Shown piece after piece: positions 53,260 through 64,000 of a stretch of 64,000 bases of DNA. Both the position numbers and the translations under genes were made by a program. How positions within the stretch are numbered: position 1 is the first letter of the stretch; each line of letters begins with the position of its first letter. The stretch is from Azolla caroliniana (taxonomy: Eukaryota > Polypodiophyta). The stretch is from NCBI GenBank assembly GCA_043228905.1, contig JBHGNT010000021.1, positions 6,262,001 through 6,326,000 of the forward strand, in the 5' to 3' direction. The notes under the pieces are model-generated. The model made no database searches. It had not been told where the DNA came from and saw only the letters and a list, made by a program, of their open reading frames with translations.

Positions 53260-55550
53260 TTGAGGAGGTGTTGTATTAGTTTTGAACAGATGTAACACAA
53301 TATATGTATACTGTTCAGTGTTTACTTTAATTTTAATACCAATGGAGGATATTTTTTATGGGATTTTATTATTATTATAGTTTACTTGCCTAATCACTAC
53401 TGTTCCACCATTAAACTTTATTATACTTTTTGTTGGCCACCTAATTAACCATTATTATTATCCTAAATTAGCATATGTCCTTTTGAAGTATATTTGCTTT
53501 TCTTGTTTTATACAATATATTAATTCTTATTAATGAGAAAACGATAACTCCGTGTTACAAAACATTAGATCCTTTTATAGGTATTTGGCATATGATCATT
53601 GTCCATTAACAAAAGTGAGATGGAAGGACCAAGATTAGTGTATGCATTACAAAATCCTCACTTTAGAGAGTGGGATTTTTGGAGCCCCAATTATTCTAAA
53701 GTTTGCTAAAAATTCCAAGCACCCATGCAACTAAGGATATCCTAAGTAAGAAACTCTCAAAGTTTATTGGAAGAATCAATTGGATGACCTCACCTTTCAC
53801 ATGCATTCTAGCACTTTCATAAAATCTCTGGGGAAGCTAAACTGAAAAGGGGAAATAGGGAGAGATGACATCAACAAGGAAACAAAACGATGAGATAGCA
53901 TGGATGATTGTTTGTGTTAAATGCTTTGGGAACGTAGCTTGGTTGATGTACAAAATGTGATTGATTAGGTTGTAGGGACCATTGGCCAATTTTAAGGAAC
54001 AAACATCAGAAGATTCTTAAAGTTCTACAAAGAGAGGTAAAGCCTTCAAGGAAATAAGCCAAATTACTTGCTTTGAGTGAGTGTTATCAACGATGTTACA
54101 AAACTAGGTTGTAGAATCATGAACTACTAGTAGAACACATCCTTGTATCGTCAGATGAGGTCAAATTTGTTGGTGAATATGAATGGGCTTGGAATATTTC
54201 TCTATTCCTAGGTTCACTTCATCCAACTTCATCTCTAGTAACAAGTTGAACATGTGCATCTTGACGCCTATAGCATCCTATACTTTTGTGGGTTTTGCCA
54301 AAGATTCAAAGCAAAGTTCCATAAGGAGAACCATCAAGAGAGCACCTTTGTTGTTGGAAAACTTGGACCTATGGCATTTAAAGTGAACCTAGTTCGAGCA
54401 TCTTCAATAGTTAGAGTATGTGGTATTGTATGGAAACCTATAACAAATTGATCTCAAATAGCATGAGAGATCTTGAATAAGGTAAGTGGAAACTTTAATA
54501 GAGAGGCATATCTTTCAACAACTTAACAAGGATGGGGCACACTCTCTATTAATGAGAAATGAACCATTAACATTGTAAGAGGGAGCATATACAAATGAGA
54601 TAAAAATCACATCCTTCAAAGGTATGTAGATTGTGAATTGATAGCCATGATAGAGCAAGCACCTTTCAAGGGAGGTGTAGTGTTGATGTAACCTCGAAAA
54701 TAGATATAGATAGTTTGCATGTGGTGATCAACAACTTTCATGGGAATATATGAATATGTGATGAGTTTTAGAGGTATAAACACATTATCAAAATTTGACT
54801 TGAACACCTTACAAGTGGTTATGTGTGAGAAACCATTTGAGCATTGGGGAATTGAGTTCATTAGACTCATAAGCCCAACGACAAACTAGGAAAGGTAAAT
54901 TATTTTCATGGCATTTATCTCCTTGGAGAATTCATTGTCACACATTGAAAAAGCACACCATAGTACCCTAAGTGCAATGGCCAAGTAGAGAGCTAGAAGA
55001 AGATCATCAATGCAATAACATCTAATTGGGAGAAAACATCCTACACAACATTATGGGTGTTTAACACTTCCTAGAAAGTGGCAATACAACACACCACCCA
55101 ATTTGCCTGGTCTATGGACAATGGGCATTCATGTTGGTGGAGTTTTGAGTGCCTATTTAAGAAAATAGAAGCACAAAAAGATGTATGCGTGCATGTGAGA
55201 TGTATGCATGTATGTGTTTGTGTTTGTGTATGTTGGTAGGTAGTAAGTAGGCCTCGCCACAAACCAAAATCTAGTCTCAAGCTAACCTATTGCTAAAATT
55301 GAATCTAGGTTTCTTTCTTTTTCTTGCATTGGCTAGCGTAGCTAATATAGAATTACCTCTAACCTTAAATATAAATTGATGGACGAAGAAAGCTAAGTCA
55401 TTGTGCTTTGACAATTTTCATTGATTTATGGCATCATATTAGTATCATGCAATCTTTTCACATGATTATTTTGCTATACTTTGTTTACTTCAAAACTTTG
55501 ATTGAGAGGAAAGGAGCTTTAATGTTGCAAGAGTTTTGACAAAAAACCCT
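53260..55550. other. AT-rich DNA with no recognisable gene
   Basis: I see nothing that supports a gene or repeat in this stretch. Confidence 0.35.
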
Positions 55551-55740
55551 TGATACAACATTCAAGTTATTCTAATTTCCTTAGGTGAATATGGTTTTTG
55601 ATACAACTTTCAAGTCATTGTAATATCTTTAGTGAATATGATTTTTGATACAACTTTCTCGTTATTCTAATGTCCTTAGTGAATATGGTTTTTGATACAA
55701 TATTCTAATTATACTAATCTCCTTAGTGGATATGGTTTTT
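55551..55740. repeat. 47-bp tandem repeat, 4 copies
   Basis: TGATACAAC recurs at 55551, 55599, 55646 and 55693 with CCTTAGTGAATATGG in each unit. Confidence 0.88.
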
Positions 55741-55744
55741 GCTT

Positions 55745-58700
55745 CTCGATCTCAATTTGGATTCTCTCTCTCTCTATGCATATCTTGTACAACTCTTATA
55801 TTCAATCCCTAGAGGATTGTAGTTGTCGTGGTCTAGTCATGTTGGCTAAGCAATGGAACAAAGGTGATACGTCTTTGTTATGTTATTTTTGCAAACAAGG
55901 CAAGACAAATTTTTTTTAGCATAAGTCGAGTTTAATGATATGTGGAATTACCTTACGTACTTTCATGCTAAAAACTACACTCATGCATCCAGGTCACATG
56001 TAAGTGAAAATCATTTGTAGTTTGCTTGCTCAAGGAATACATATATTTTCTTACACTTTTTGTTTGTGATATATGGAGTATAAGTGAGAACCTCAAGTTT
56101 GATGGACTTGACTGAGGTACAAGCATGGAATAGATTTCAAATCAATGAGTATTCTAGGCCTTATTAAAATAGTGCACATTGTTCTTATTTGGGATTTCCC
56201 ATGTAATTTTATTGTCATATTTCATGGACAATATGTTAGCGTGATGTTTATGAATGTGTGCTCATGGTCATTTGCAACCTTTCAGAGCTACAAGTACTAT
56301 CGTTGCATTTTTTGAATCAAGTCGGTACGAGTTATTTTTCTAGCTCTAGATTCAATACATATTGTGATGTTTGTTTGTGCGAAATAGGATGCTCAAATGC
56401 TCAAATTGCATTGCAAGCTTGTCATTTATGTTAAAAAAGTAACCTGTCATATTTTGGGGGTGCCCGGTGTAAATTGTGCACATTTACAAAACCTTTCAAA
56501 ATCTATCTATTGAAAACCAACATAGAGTGCATTATATTATTCAAGAACAATCTAGCTCATATGTATATGATACATTTTAGTCTGTTATTAATATCAACTT
56601 CTAGATCATCATTGTCTTGTAGTTGAGAATTGATAAATGTTATTTTAAATGTATACTCTAAACTTTTGTCATCGAGATTAGCTTCTTTTCTGGTCAACAG
56701 TCGATTGATGTTACCTTAAAATGTAGAATACCATGTTTTTCCTAGAGGTATAAAGGTAGAGCCGCATATTGACATGGTGGCTTGAAGAACAGTGAGATTT
56801 GGTATGAAACAAGTCAAGCAACCAAGTTCAAATGAATTCACACAACATAACATCTTCAAATTTGGAAACTATGTACGCAATATCATTGTTGTGCTATATA
56901 TTAAAAGTTATCGTGCTTCCATTTTGTACAAAGATGTTATGGAGTTTCTAGTTCATGAGAATTTGACATACTCAACTGTGGATGATTATCATTACATGCC
57001 CACAAGTGGTTACGAACTAGATCATATTGTCCCTTCTTTCTAATATACATGTGTAGGTCACCTTTATGTCCATCAAGAATTTCAAGAAAACTTGCATGAG
57101 GTCAAGCTTACGTTGTATAAAATCCTAATTACTCATCCTTTAAGATGCTTGTACAATCTTTTGTTCTCTTTGACAACATGTTTAATGATAGGTGACAAAT
57201 AACTATTTGGATCAACATCTCTAGGATGATCATTGAGGAGGTTGTTATTCATTCAATTGTTTTCCTTGCGTGGGGCACATAAATCCTAATAACACATTTC
57301 GATATTGGGAAGCGGCAATATTGAAGACTAGACATGACATGTGGATGACACCATAGATTAGATCATGTGACACTATCTCTACACTGTACATTGCACTTTG
57401 CATTTAGTAATTCTAAGGAGATTTCATGATTCGAGACTAGAAAGAGAAAACCACATCGAAGTTTCAATGACAAAGCTTAACATATCTTATTTTATGAAAC
57501 ATATTATACATGTGTTTGGATTTTGTTTTGACTATGACATGTGACTTCATTACACATTGATTATTAACTTTAGAGCTAGTATTTAACTTTGTATTTGTAG
57601 TCCACAAATTTGCTTATTTTGTTCTATTCATCTAAAGCTCTCATTGTAAGAATGTTATAGAATTTTGTAAATTTCATTAAGAAAAATATAATTATAGTTT
57701 TGTTTTTAAACTCTATAATAGGGTATTTAAAATGTATTTTGGAGACTAGGGTTATTTTTTATTACGAACTTTTTATTTACAAAAGGGTGTCCAAAATAAT
57801 CCAAAGAATAGCCATTAGGGATCTAAGACATCTTCAATGCACATGCTACACTCTCTTTAAATATAATGACCTTGTGAGAGGGTCACAAACCAATAATCTT
57901 GCTTCAAACTTGGTAGTGATAGACAGGTTGTCCATTAAGGGATTACCTTCTTGTTTGTGCACTTTCCAAGAGTATTCTTGGGACATGATAGGTCCCATTT
58001 AAGTTTGTTGATAAATTAATTCGCCAATTGATCCTTAAGAAAGATCATCATGACGAGTACTCATGTCACATCTGTCATTTTACCAAAAGACTTCATGACT
58101 AGAAATGTTAATTAATATTCCATCTCTTATACTTTGAATGTGTGGCTCATTAGCATTCCTTCAAGTCATTGGAGAGAAACATTTGTCATCCTTAATGGTT
58201 GAAGGTAACATTTTGGGATTGCCCCACTTTTGCTTCCTAACAAGACAAGCTTATTACACAAACCACAACTCCAATCTCTATCATGATGGGCGTCATAGTT
58301 TGTTGATGGTTACAGGGATCGTGAAACTAATGTTATCACACTTGAAATAGATGCCTACCCTTTTTATTAGTGTTGTGGTCTCTTGTATTACTCTACGTGT
58401 AATTACTATGGGCTCCATGTACCTTGCTCATAACTTGCTCATTATTCTTATTGAGACATTGTGCTAAGGTTTGTTGTTTAGCCTCAAGAGCCAAGGCCTC
58501 CATGACACATAGTTCTACTTCTTTGGCTAGGATGTGATCCAAGCCCATCTGGTCATGTACAAGTGTTATACTATATTGCACATATCTCTTATGAGTGTTT
58601 CCCTTTTAAATGCAAACAATTGTTGCATCAAGGTGACATTGACTTCTTCCTCAATGGATCCAAGCCAATCCTCACTGTTACAGTGTGGTCTTTACTCATC

Positions 58701-58965
58701 AAAAGGTGACTCCGGTGCCTTCTTTGTTTCCCTCAAAGGGACAACTTTATCTTGTCGGAAGGTGCATTCTTCCAATTGATCCCACCCTAGGCATCATACT
58801 TTGTTGATTATATGTTGCCTCTGCTCCCATTGGATGAAGTTAACGTAGTCATACTTTTGTGATTCCAACTTTTGGGTTTGGGTAGGTTGTTGAGTGTCCG
58901 GAGTAACCCTTGACATGTGGCTTCTCTCTAGAACTAGGCTATTAGGATTTGGGCTTATTGATCAA
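55745..58965. other. AT-rich DNA with no recognisable gene
   Basis: Open frames are short and have no domain I know. No terminal repeats or RNA genes are visible. Confidence 0.35.
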
Positions 58966-58969
58966 ATGT

Positions 58970-59270
58970 CGTAGTTGAAGAAACAAGAGGCACACATGTA
59001 TGAAGCTAGAGGTTTGCCACACTATTAGAGTCTTTGTCTTAGAACATAAAAGAAAAGTGATCCCCTTCATTAAGGTGATCAACCTTCTTATGTATGCTCA
59101 AACCTAGGCCCGTGTTCGTGTTTCCCACTTGGCAACTTTTTTAATTATAAAAAGCAGCCAAGTGATGAAACACTCTAAAGTAATCTCCCATTGTAGGATT
59201 GAGATAACTCAATTGTCACCCTTCATCCTTACAAATTATCCCACAACTACTCTTACGGTTATGCTTGTAA
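58970..59270. repeat. dispersed repeat, copy 2
   Basis: This aligns with 23716-23992 in the same orientation (CACACATGTAT, TCTCCCATTGTAGGATT, GGTTATGCTTGTAACA). A second shared string with the 22.7-kb region lies inverted at 59470-59500. Confidence 0.6.
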
Positions 59271-59274
59271 CAAC

Positions 59275-60633
59275 TCTATGTTAGACACTAATTTAAGTGT
59301 ATGGTGTTTCACTAACATGCTTCTACAAAGGACTCACACATTTGAGCTATTAGGAAGTTTTGCAACATGGGGTGGTATAGCCATCAATGAACCTACTCAT
59401 CAATTTATCATTTGACATTTTATCTCTAGGTTCACACCTATTTTGCAAGCTTTTGGTACATAAAATATAACACGTTCGCGTTCACAAGTGGAAGGATTGC
59501 ACATTCCACTTTTAGATTCCTTTTATAATTGTGCAATTTTAGGCTATCTACAAAAATTGGTACACCAGTATCACATGTTCTTGCAACCATGCATCGTTTG
59601 CTAGTTTAATAACATTTAATAAGTTAACGAAATCGAAACCTTAAGTTAAATGTATATTTCTAAAGTTCATGATTTCAAATATGAAATATGATTAAATCTA
59701 GTAACATCATAATGACTTATTAGGATTTAACACGTTGGTAAAAATTCAAAACATGTAGTTTTCTAACCATTCATTAAGTTAATGGTTTTCACAATGTAAT
59801 GAAATGTATTAAAGACACCAATATCACAATGGTTTTGGCATTTGTCACAAGTTAAACTGTATCAACACTCATATTAAACTAAGAATCTTTCTTTTGAAAG
59901 TTCGGGTGACCATCTCTAGATATAAAACGTATCCGACAGTCTGATCTATACTTATTGATCATATCTATAAATTAAGTGGTGTGTTTCAGAAGAAGAGGAA
60001 GCCTTATCTATACTTGTTGATCAAGTATTGGACAGTGTAATACATAGTGATTATAATGATCGGTACAATACTTTTTGATCAAGTATTGAACAATGAAATT
60101 CTTAGTGGTTATAATGTTTGATACAATGACTGTTGATAGTCAAATTTTCAAAAACAAGCTTAATATTCAGTTCAAACAATCATTTATTCATTAACTTGTG
60201 TGAGTTCCAAAGAAAAGAAAGAAACTTACTAACTAGATCAATTGAACATTCGATTAAAACGTTAAATATGTAAGAACATGAAACTTAAATTACAATGTAC
60301 ACTTATTAACATCCCAACGTGATGTTTCCCCTTTCTAAAAGGTAATATGTTCAATATGTAATACATTTAGTATTAATAACACGTTCACACATGAATAAAT
60401 AATTAGAACCTTACAATAATCCAATTGCATTAGACAATGAATGGAATCAAACTTACTTTACAAAGAACAAAACTTTAATTACAATGTTTTTGATGAAAAA
60501 CAAAATGGTCATATAAATTACATTTCATTACATGGCTATAAGGGTATCTTTATCATTCTCTTTGTCTTCCTTTTGAGAATTGTCCTCAAAATTCTGTGCA
60601 TTAGTATCCACTCCAGATAGGATTGATGGCTAT
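59275..60633. other. AT-rich DNA with no recognisable gene
   Basis: A loose repetition of TTGATCAAGTATTG and GTGATTATAATG-type strings occurs at 59950-60130. Nothing else is recognisable. Confidence 0.35.
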
Positions 60634-61722
60634 TGTTATCTCATTATTGGATAAACACCTTCGATTACTCCCTGAGTAATCGGGTCAAGGAATCGTGGTT
60701 GCGTAGGGGACTACGTTAGGGCCGAGTAGGCCGAACAGTTACGCGATAGCCGGCCACCGCCGACTCTCCGCTTACGACTTAGAATAACCAAATCGACAAT
60801 ACAGATTAAGATGGAATAGACACAAAGATGACCCAAAACTTATATGTATGTTATGTGTAGATAAAATCGACTACAAGGCAACACATGCCTGATTATATTA
60901 GTCACTTTCTCTTTGTATCATAACCTATGCTTATATTCACTCTCTCTTTCCTTCAGTTGTTCCACGATTTATATAGCCTCTCCTTGGCGCGCTTTCGCTA
61001 CTTCCTCCTAATTCACGGACTTTATTCTCAGTTGAATATATTTCGTTCTACCTTCCTCGGCTACCAATGCTCGGTCGATTCCCTTTTTACCTACTTGACC
61101 TACTCGTCTCTTTAGAATCGTTTCACACCTTATACCCTTTGTCCCATGGATAACACCTGACACACCCGTAGGACAGTGCCTTGCACGTCGAACCCAAAGA
61201 AAAACAAAATCGCTCAAAAAAATCGAAATCAAGAATTTGAGACTATTGGTAGTCGGAAGAGCTGAAAATGCTAGTGTACACTCAGTCTTCCAAAATCGAT
61301 GTGATGCCCTCCGGTTACTTTGACTCCCTTGGTTTGAGATCTGCTGTCAGTTTGGCCTTTTGCGCCGTATTCTCATGGGCTTCAGTTTGCTCCGCAGACT
61401 CTTGAGTTGCCTCCTCCAGTTTTGGCATGTCCTCGTGAAACTCAGTCGACAAATCGAACTGTTGGTCTGTGGCTTCCGTAACCACTTCCTCCTGCTTTGG
61501 CTCCATGGTCTGTTCAACCACTTGTTCCATCTCTGGATTGGGGCGTGTCACCTTTTCTTCTTTCGGTTCATGGGCTGCTTCCTTAGTCATCCTGCCTACT
61601 GAGGCATGTGCCGCGGCTTCTACTTCCTTTTCAGCTTGGAGGCACAAGCGTATAACCTTCTATTTCCATCATGAGCAACAATTGATCATCGTTAAATTCC
61701 TCTAGGAGGTTTCCGATGGTTG
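60634..61722 (-). mobile_element. 3' end of a gypsy-1 relative, minus strand
   Basis: The LTR (60634-61155, 522 bp) aligns with the gypsy-1 LTR (TGTTA...TTGG.T.AACACCTTCGAT) and ends GGATAACA. It is followed by CCTGACACACCCGTAGGACA, the counterpart of the gypsy-1 CCTGGCACGCCCGTGGGACA. A TATATAAAT box lies on the minus strand near 60975. The coding part is the C-terminus of the extra 3' frame. The 5' LTR and rest of the element are not in the window. Confidence 0.8.
61270..61722 (-). pseudogene. C-terminus of the gypsy-1-type extra 3' protein
   Basis: LLEEFNDDQLLLMMEIE matches gypsy-1 IMEDFNDGHMLFRMEAE. A charged Glu/Lys-rich stretch follows, and the end PEGITSILED matches gypsy-1 PESILDILKEE. 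A TAA and frameshifts interrupt it. The conservation of both the folded segment and the extreme C-terminus supports the extra frame being a real protein of this element type. Confidence 0.7.
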
Positions 61723-61727
61723 TGGTG

Positions 61728-62159
61728 TGTCATGATATGGCAAGACTCGAACCCATGACCTTATGTTACATGGGTCGAGCTCTTGACCATTAGACTATAT
61801 ATTGTAATACGAAGGATATTATTTTCATTTAAGTTTTACTATAGAAAATTGATGTATATTCCAGATTTCTCTGGAACATTCTAGAAACTTCAGGAGTACT
61901 CCTGAGAACACTATAAAAGGAGGCACAAGGCATTATTTCGAACCAAATTGGTTCAACGCCAATCTTAATCCTCCTAGCTACTATTGTATATTCTCTTAAC
62001 ATAATATATATATTTTATTATCATCATTCTCTCTCTCTCTCTCTCACTCATTCTTTCCTTCTCTCGAAAGTTCTACACCTCCCTTAGTAATAATCCTCAT
62101 CTTTTAGTACTAATTCCTTCTCTGTCTTAGTATTGTTAGTCTTAGTACCGTTCTTGACA
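61728..62159 (+). repeat. 5' LTR of a third gypsy type (candidate bounds)
   Basis: The segment starts TGTCATGATATGG and ends TTCTTGACA (TGTCA/TGACA inverted ends), 432 bp, with CTATAAAAGG at 61911-61920. A tRNA-like sequence on the minus strand lies at its left end (61738-61805). No 3' LTR is present. The (CT)n run is at about 62031-62047. Confidence 0.6.
61738..61805 (-). other. tRNA-like sequence in the LTR
   Basis: On the minus strand TAGTCTAATGGT (A box) and GGGTTCGAGTCTTGCC (B box) are spaced as in a tRNA. The T-arm pairing is poor, so this is a relic or a coincidental LTR feature and not a working tRNA gene. Confidence 0.45.
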
Positions 62160-62254
62160 GTTTGAACTGATTTTGGTCTCCTTCCTTCTCTTCCTTATCT
62201 TCATACTTCTCGCTCCCTTCATACTAATATCTTATTCCTCTTTTCTCTCATACT

Positions 62255-63375
62255 ATGGCCACAATTAGCGCTCAAGAATATCAACCCGCTTTCTCGGAGT
62301 TGCAATGCTTGAAAGAGAAGTTTCTCACATTGGAACAAGAAAATCAATGACTGTTGGGGGAGCTTCAACAAATCTCCTTAGAGAAGCAGCAGACGCACCA
62401 ACAACATGGGGAACTAGCGTTATGTGTGCAACAACTCAAAGCAGCCATAGTAACGATGCAACAACAAGGACCCAGTATGCAAGGGATTCATAAAGAACCT
62501 AAGATCGGCCTTCCCATGAAATTTGATGGAATGCGATCGCAGTTTAGAGTATTCCTTAATAAGGTATGATTAGTCATTCAAATGCATCCTTCTCGATATC
62601 CCACCGATGTGTCACGAGTGGGTTTAGTAGGCACGTTGTTAAGTGGCTCAACTTTGGCATGTTTCGCTCCGTTGTTAGAAAAGGAATCTCCTTTACTAAA
62701 CAATTTTGAAGAGTTTTTAAGTGAGTTTAAAGCCTGTTTTGGAGATACTAACAACATAAGGACAACAATCAACAAAATCCGACGATTACGTCAAGGTGAT
62801 CGTCTAGCCTCCACATACGCTGTAGATTTCCGCCTACTCGCCTCCGATATCCCCTGGGATGACCAAGCACTAATGGAGCAATTTCGTTATGGTCTACATA
62901 ACGATGTCAAGGATTTACTCTTGACCTTCCCCGAAGAACCGAAGTCATTAATAGAAGCAATCAGTCGCGGGGTGAGATGCGACAACCGTCTTTTCGAACA
63001 ACGTTTGGAATGTTAGTTTCAGATGCCAAGGGCAAGATCAGAGTCCACCTACGCCTCAGTGGTAGCAAAACCTTTTCCAAGGGAGTCATATAATGCCTCT
63101 CCAGTGAATACTCCAACTCCGATGGAAATTGACACTACACGTCGTCGCGGGTCATTACCGAAAGAAGAAAAGCAGTGACGCCGAGCAAATCGACTATGTC
63201 TTTATAGCGGTGGACCAGGGCATATTGTAGTGAATTGTCCCCATAGGCCAAGAAGACAGGTAAACCAAATAGTTGCTAGTTCTAATTGTAGTAAACCGAA
63301 GTCTATTTTAGTAGGAATATTTGATAGTCCTAATAGTACTAATAGCCCAAATCTATCTGTAAAGAATCAATGGTG
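62255..63375 (+). pseudogene. gypsy gag (chromovirus/sushi-like), several stops
   Basis: The ATG at 62255 begins MATISAQEYQPAFSELQ, with a coiled-coil N-terminus, then the capsid region (PKIGLPMKFDGMRSQFRVFLN; FEEFLSEFKACFGDTN; LRQGDRLASTYAVDFRLLAS). The nucleocapsid contains PTPMEIDTTRRRG and CLYSGGPGHIVVNC, where the second knuckle Cys is Ser. In-frame stops are at 62348 (TGA), 62567 (TGA), 63014 (TAG) and 63176 (TGA). The layout resembles sushi/PEG10-type Ty3/gypsy gag. No pol of this element is seen, since the frame ends near 63375 and other sequence follows. Confidence 0.8.
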
Positions 63376-63635
63376 ATTCTTGTGTAGCGGAAGAGATGTG
63401 TGTTATGTGTATGTGTGAGAGGAAAGAGGAGAGGAGTGTTACCGGCCGGCAAAGGAGTCTAGAGTGTGAAACGGGGAGTTATTTAATTGTTAGAAATGGT
63501 TGTAAGTAAGCTATGAGTGTGGACGGACGGACCGGAATCGATATGCCGTTCTAGATCCGGACCGATCCTGAACAGGTGCAGATGGCACCGTTTTGTACTA
63601 CAGAGCGGAAACCTATTTAAAGGCCCGGATACAAT
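63376..63635. other. unassigned joint, possibly LTR-derived
   Basis: The stretch separates the gag above from the RNase H frame. TGTGTAGCGG...GGATACA with an internal CTATTTAAAGG could be the ends of an LTR (about 63377-63633), but there is no duplicate and no clear target duplication. Confidence 0.3.
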
Positions 63636-64000
63636 GTAGATCATTCGACGCTCCTCTACCTGGTGTCCAAGCCGTCACTCACCGGTAAGTTGGCCCGGTG
63701 GGCCTTACTGTTACAGGAATTCGAGTTCGAAATATTCCACCGACTAGGTATACAGCATGCCGTAGCAGATTACTTAAGCCGATTAGAGTTCGGAGAAATG
63801 GGTGACGGGGTAGCAGACGAGTTTTCGGATGCGGAGCTGTTTCGAGTCACTACGGAAACGACAGCAGATGAGACGGTGGCACAGGAAGACAAGTGGCTCA
63901 CAAATATGCACCAGTTTTTGAGCACAGGACTGCCTCCGGAAGAGATGAACCGGGACGAAAGGAAACGCCTGGCAGTGCAAAGTGTGCGCAACGATGAAAA
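63636..64000 (+). pseudogene. gypsy RNase H C-terminus, truncated by window edge
   Basis: VDHSTLLYLVSKPSLTGKLA and HAVADYLSRLEFGE match the gypsy-1 RNase H (FHVDHSTLLYLVNKKALTGRLA). The linker to integrase is open to position 64000. The N-terminal part of RNase H and the RT are missing upstream. The element is a gypsy-1 relative on the plus strand. Confidence 0.85.

Noticed and set aside
57700-58002. A 100-codon plus-strand frame
   Set aside because: AT-rich sequence with no domain or repeat support; expected by chance at this composition.

Overview
This window is plant nuclear DNA, dominated by retrotransposons and their debris. The evidence is nested Ty1/copia and Ty3/gypsy LTR elements, a primer binding site complementary to plant tRNA-Trp, non-LTR (LINE) reverse transcriptase remnants, tRNA-derived SINEs, a PPR pseudogene and one intron-containing DnaJ/TPR gene. 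The LINE tail peptides and the mix of gypsy lineages look to me more like a fern or another seed-free land plant than a flowering plant. That is an impression from protein character, not a proof.

Layout. Positions 1-22055 are one nest. A copia element, cut by the left edge, reads on the plus strand (gag knuckle, protease, integrase, RT, RNase H, 3' LTR ending near 22055). Gypsy-1 (1737-12824, minus strand, 455-bp LTRs, target duplication GCGAA) interrupts its pol. Gypsy-1 itself carries a solo LTR (8141-8908, duplication ACGG). Gypsy-2 (13996-21047, plus strand, 650-bp LTRs, duplication CCGC) interrupts copia again. Removing each insert with one duplication copy rejoins the host reading frame exactly, so the boundaries are firm.

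Positions 22056-42000 are AT-rich debris: LINE fragments on both strands, gypsy-3 (26844-31170, an internally deleted relative of gypsy-2 inside a LINE), tRNA-derived SINEs including one with a poly(A) tail and a 16-bp duplication (34740-35209), tandem duplications and microsatellites. The one apparently intact cellular gene is at 42379-45186 on the minus strand: a TPR protein with a C-terminal J-like domain, with a likely 843-bp intron full of degenerate repeats. Positions 45200-60600 hold microsatellites, small tandem duplications, a decayed PPR pseudogene (52790-53256) and long stretches with no recognisable gene. Positions 60634-64000 hold a second nest: the 3' end of a gypsy-1 relative, an LTR plus gag of a third gypsy type, and a fragment of another gypsy pol running off the right edge.

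Points of most interest: (1) gypsy-2 and gypsy-3 share an identical T-run/stop arrangement at the protease-pol junction with pol continuing in the -1 frame, which suggests programmed frameshifting; (2) that family leaves 4-bp target duplications, not the 5 bp usual for Ty3/gypsy, and its protease and RT motifs recall fungal gypsy elements; (3) gypsy-1 carries a 3.3-kb coiled-coil reading frame between integrase and 3' LTR, conserved in the relative at 61 kb, and has complementary 10-mers at the two ends of its internal domain. Every retroelement ORF here is broken by stops or frameshifts, so none looks active. All counts and alignments were made by eye.
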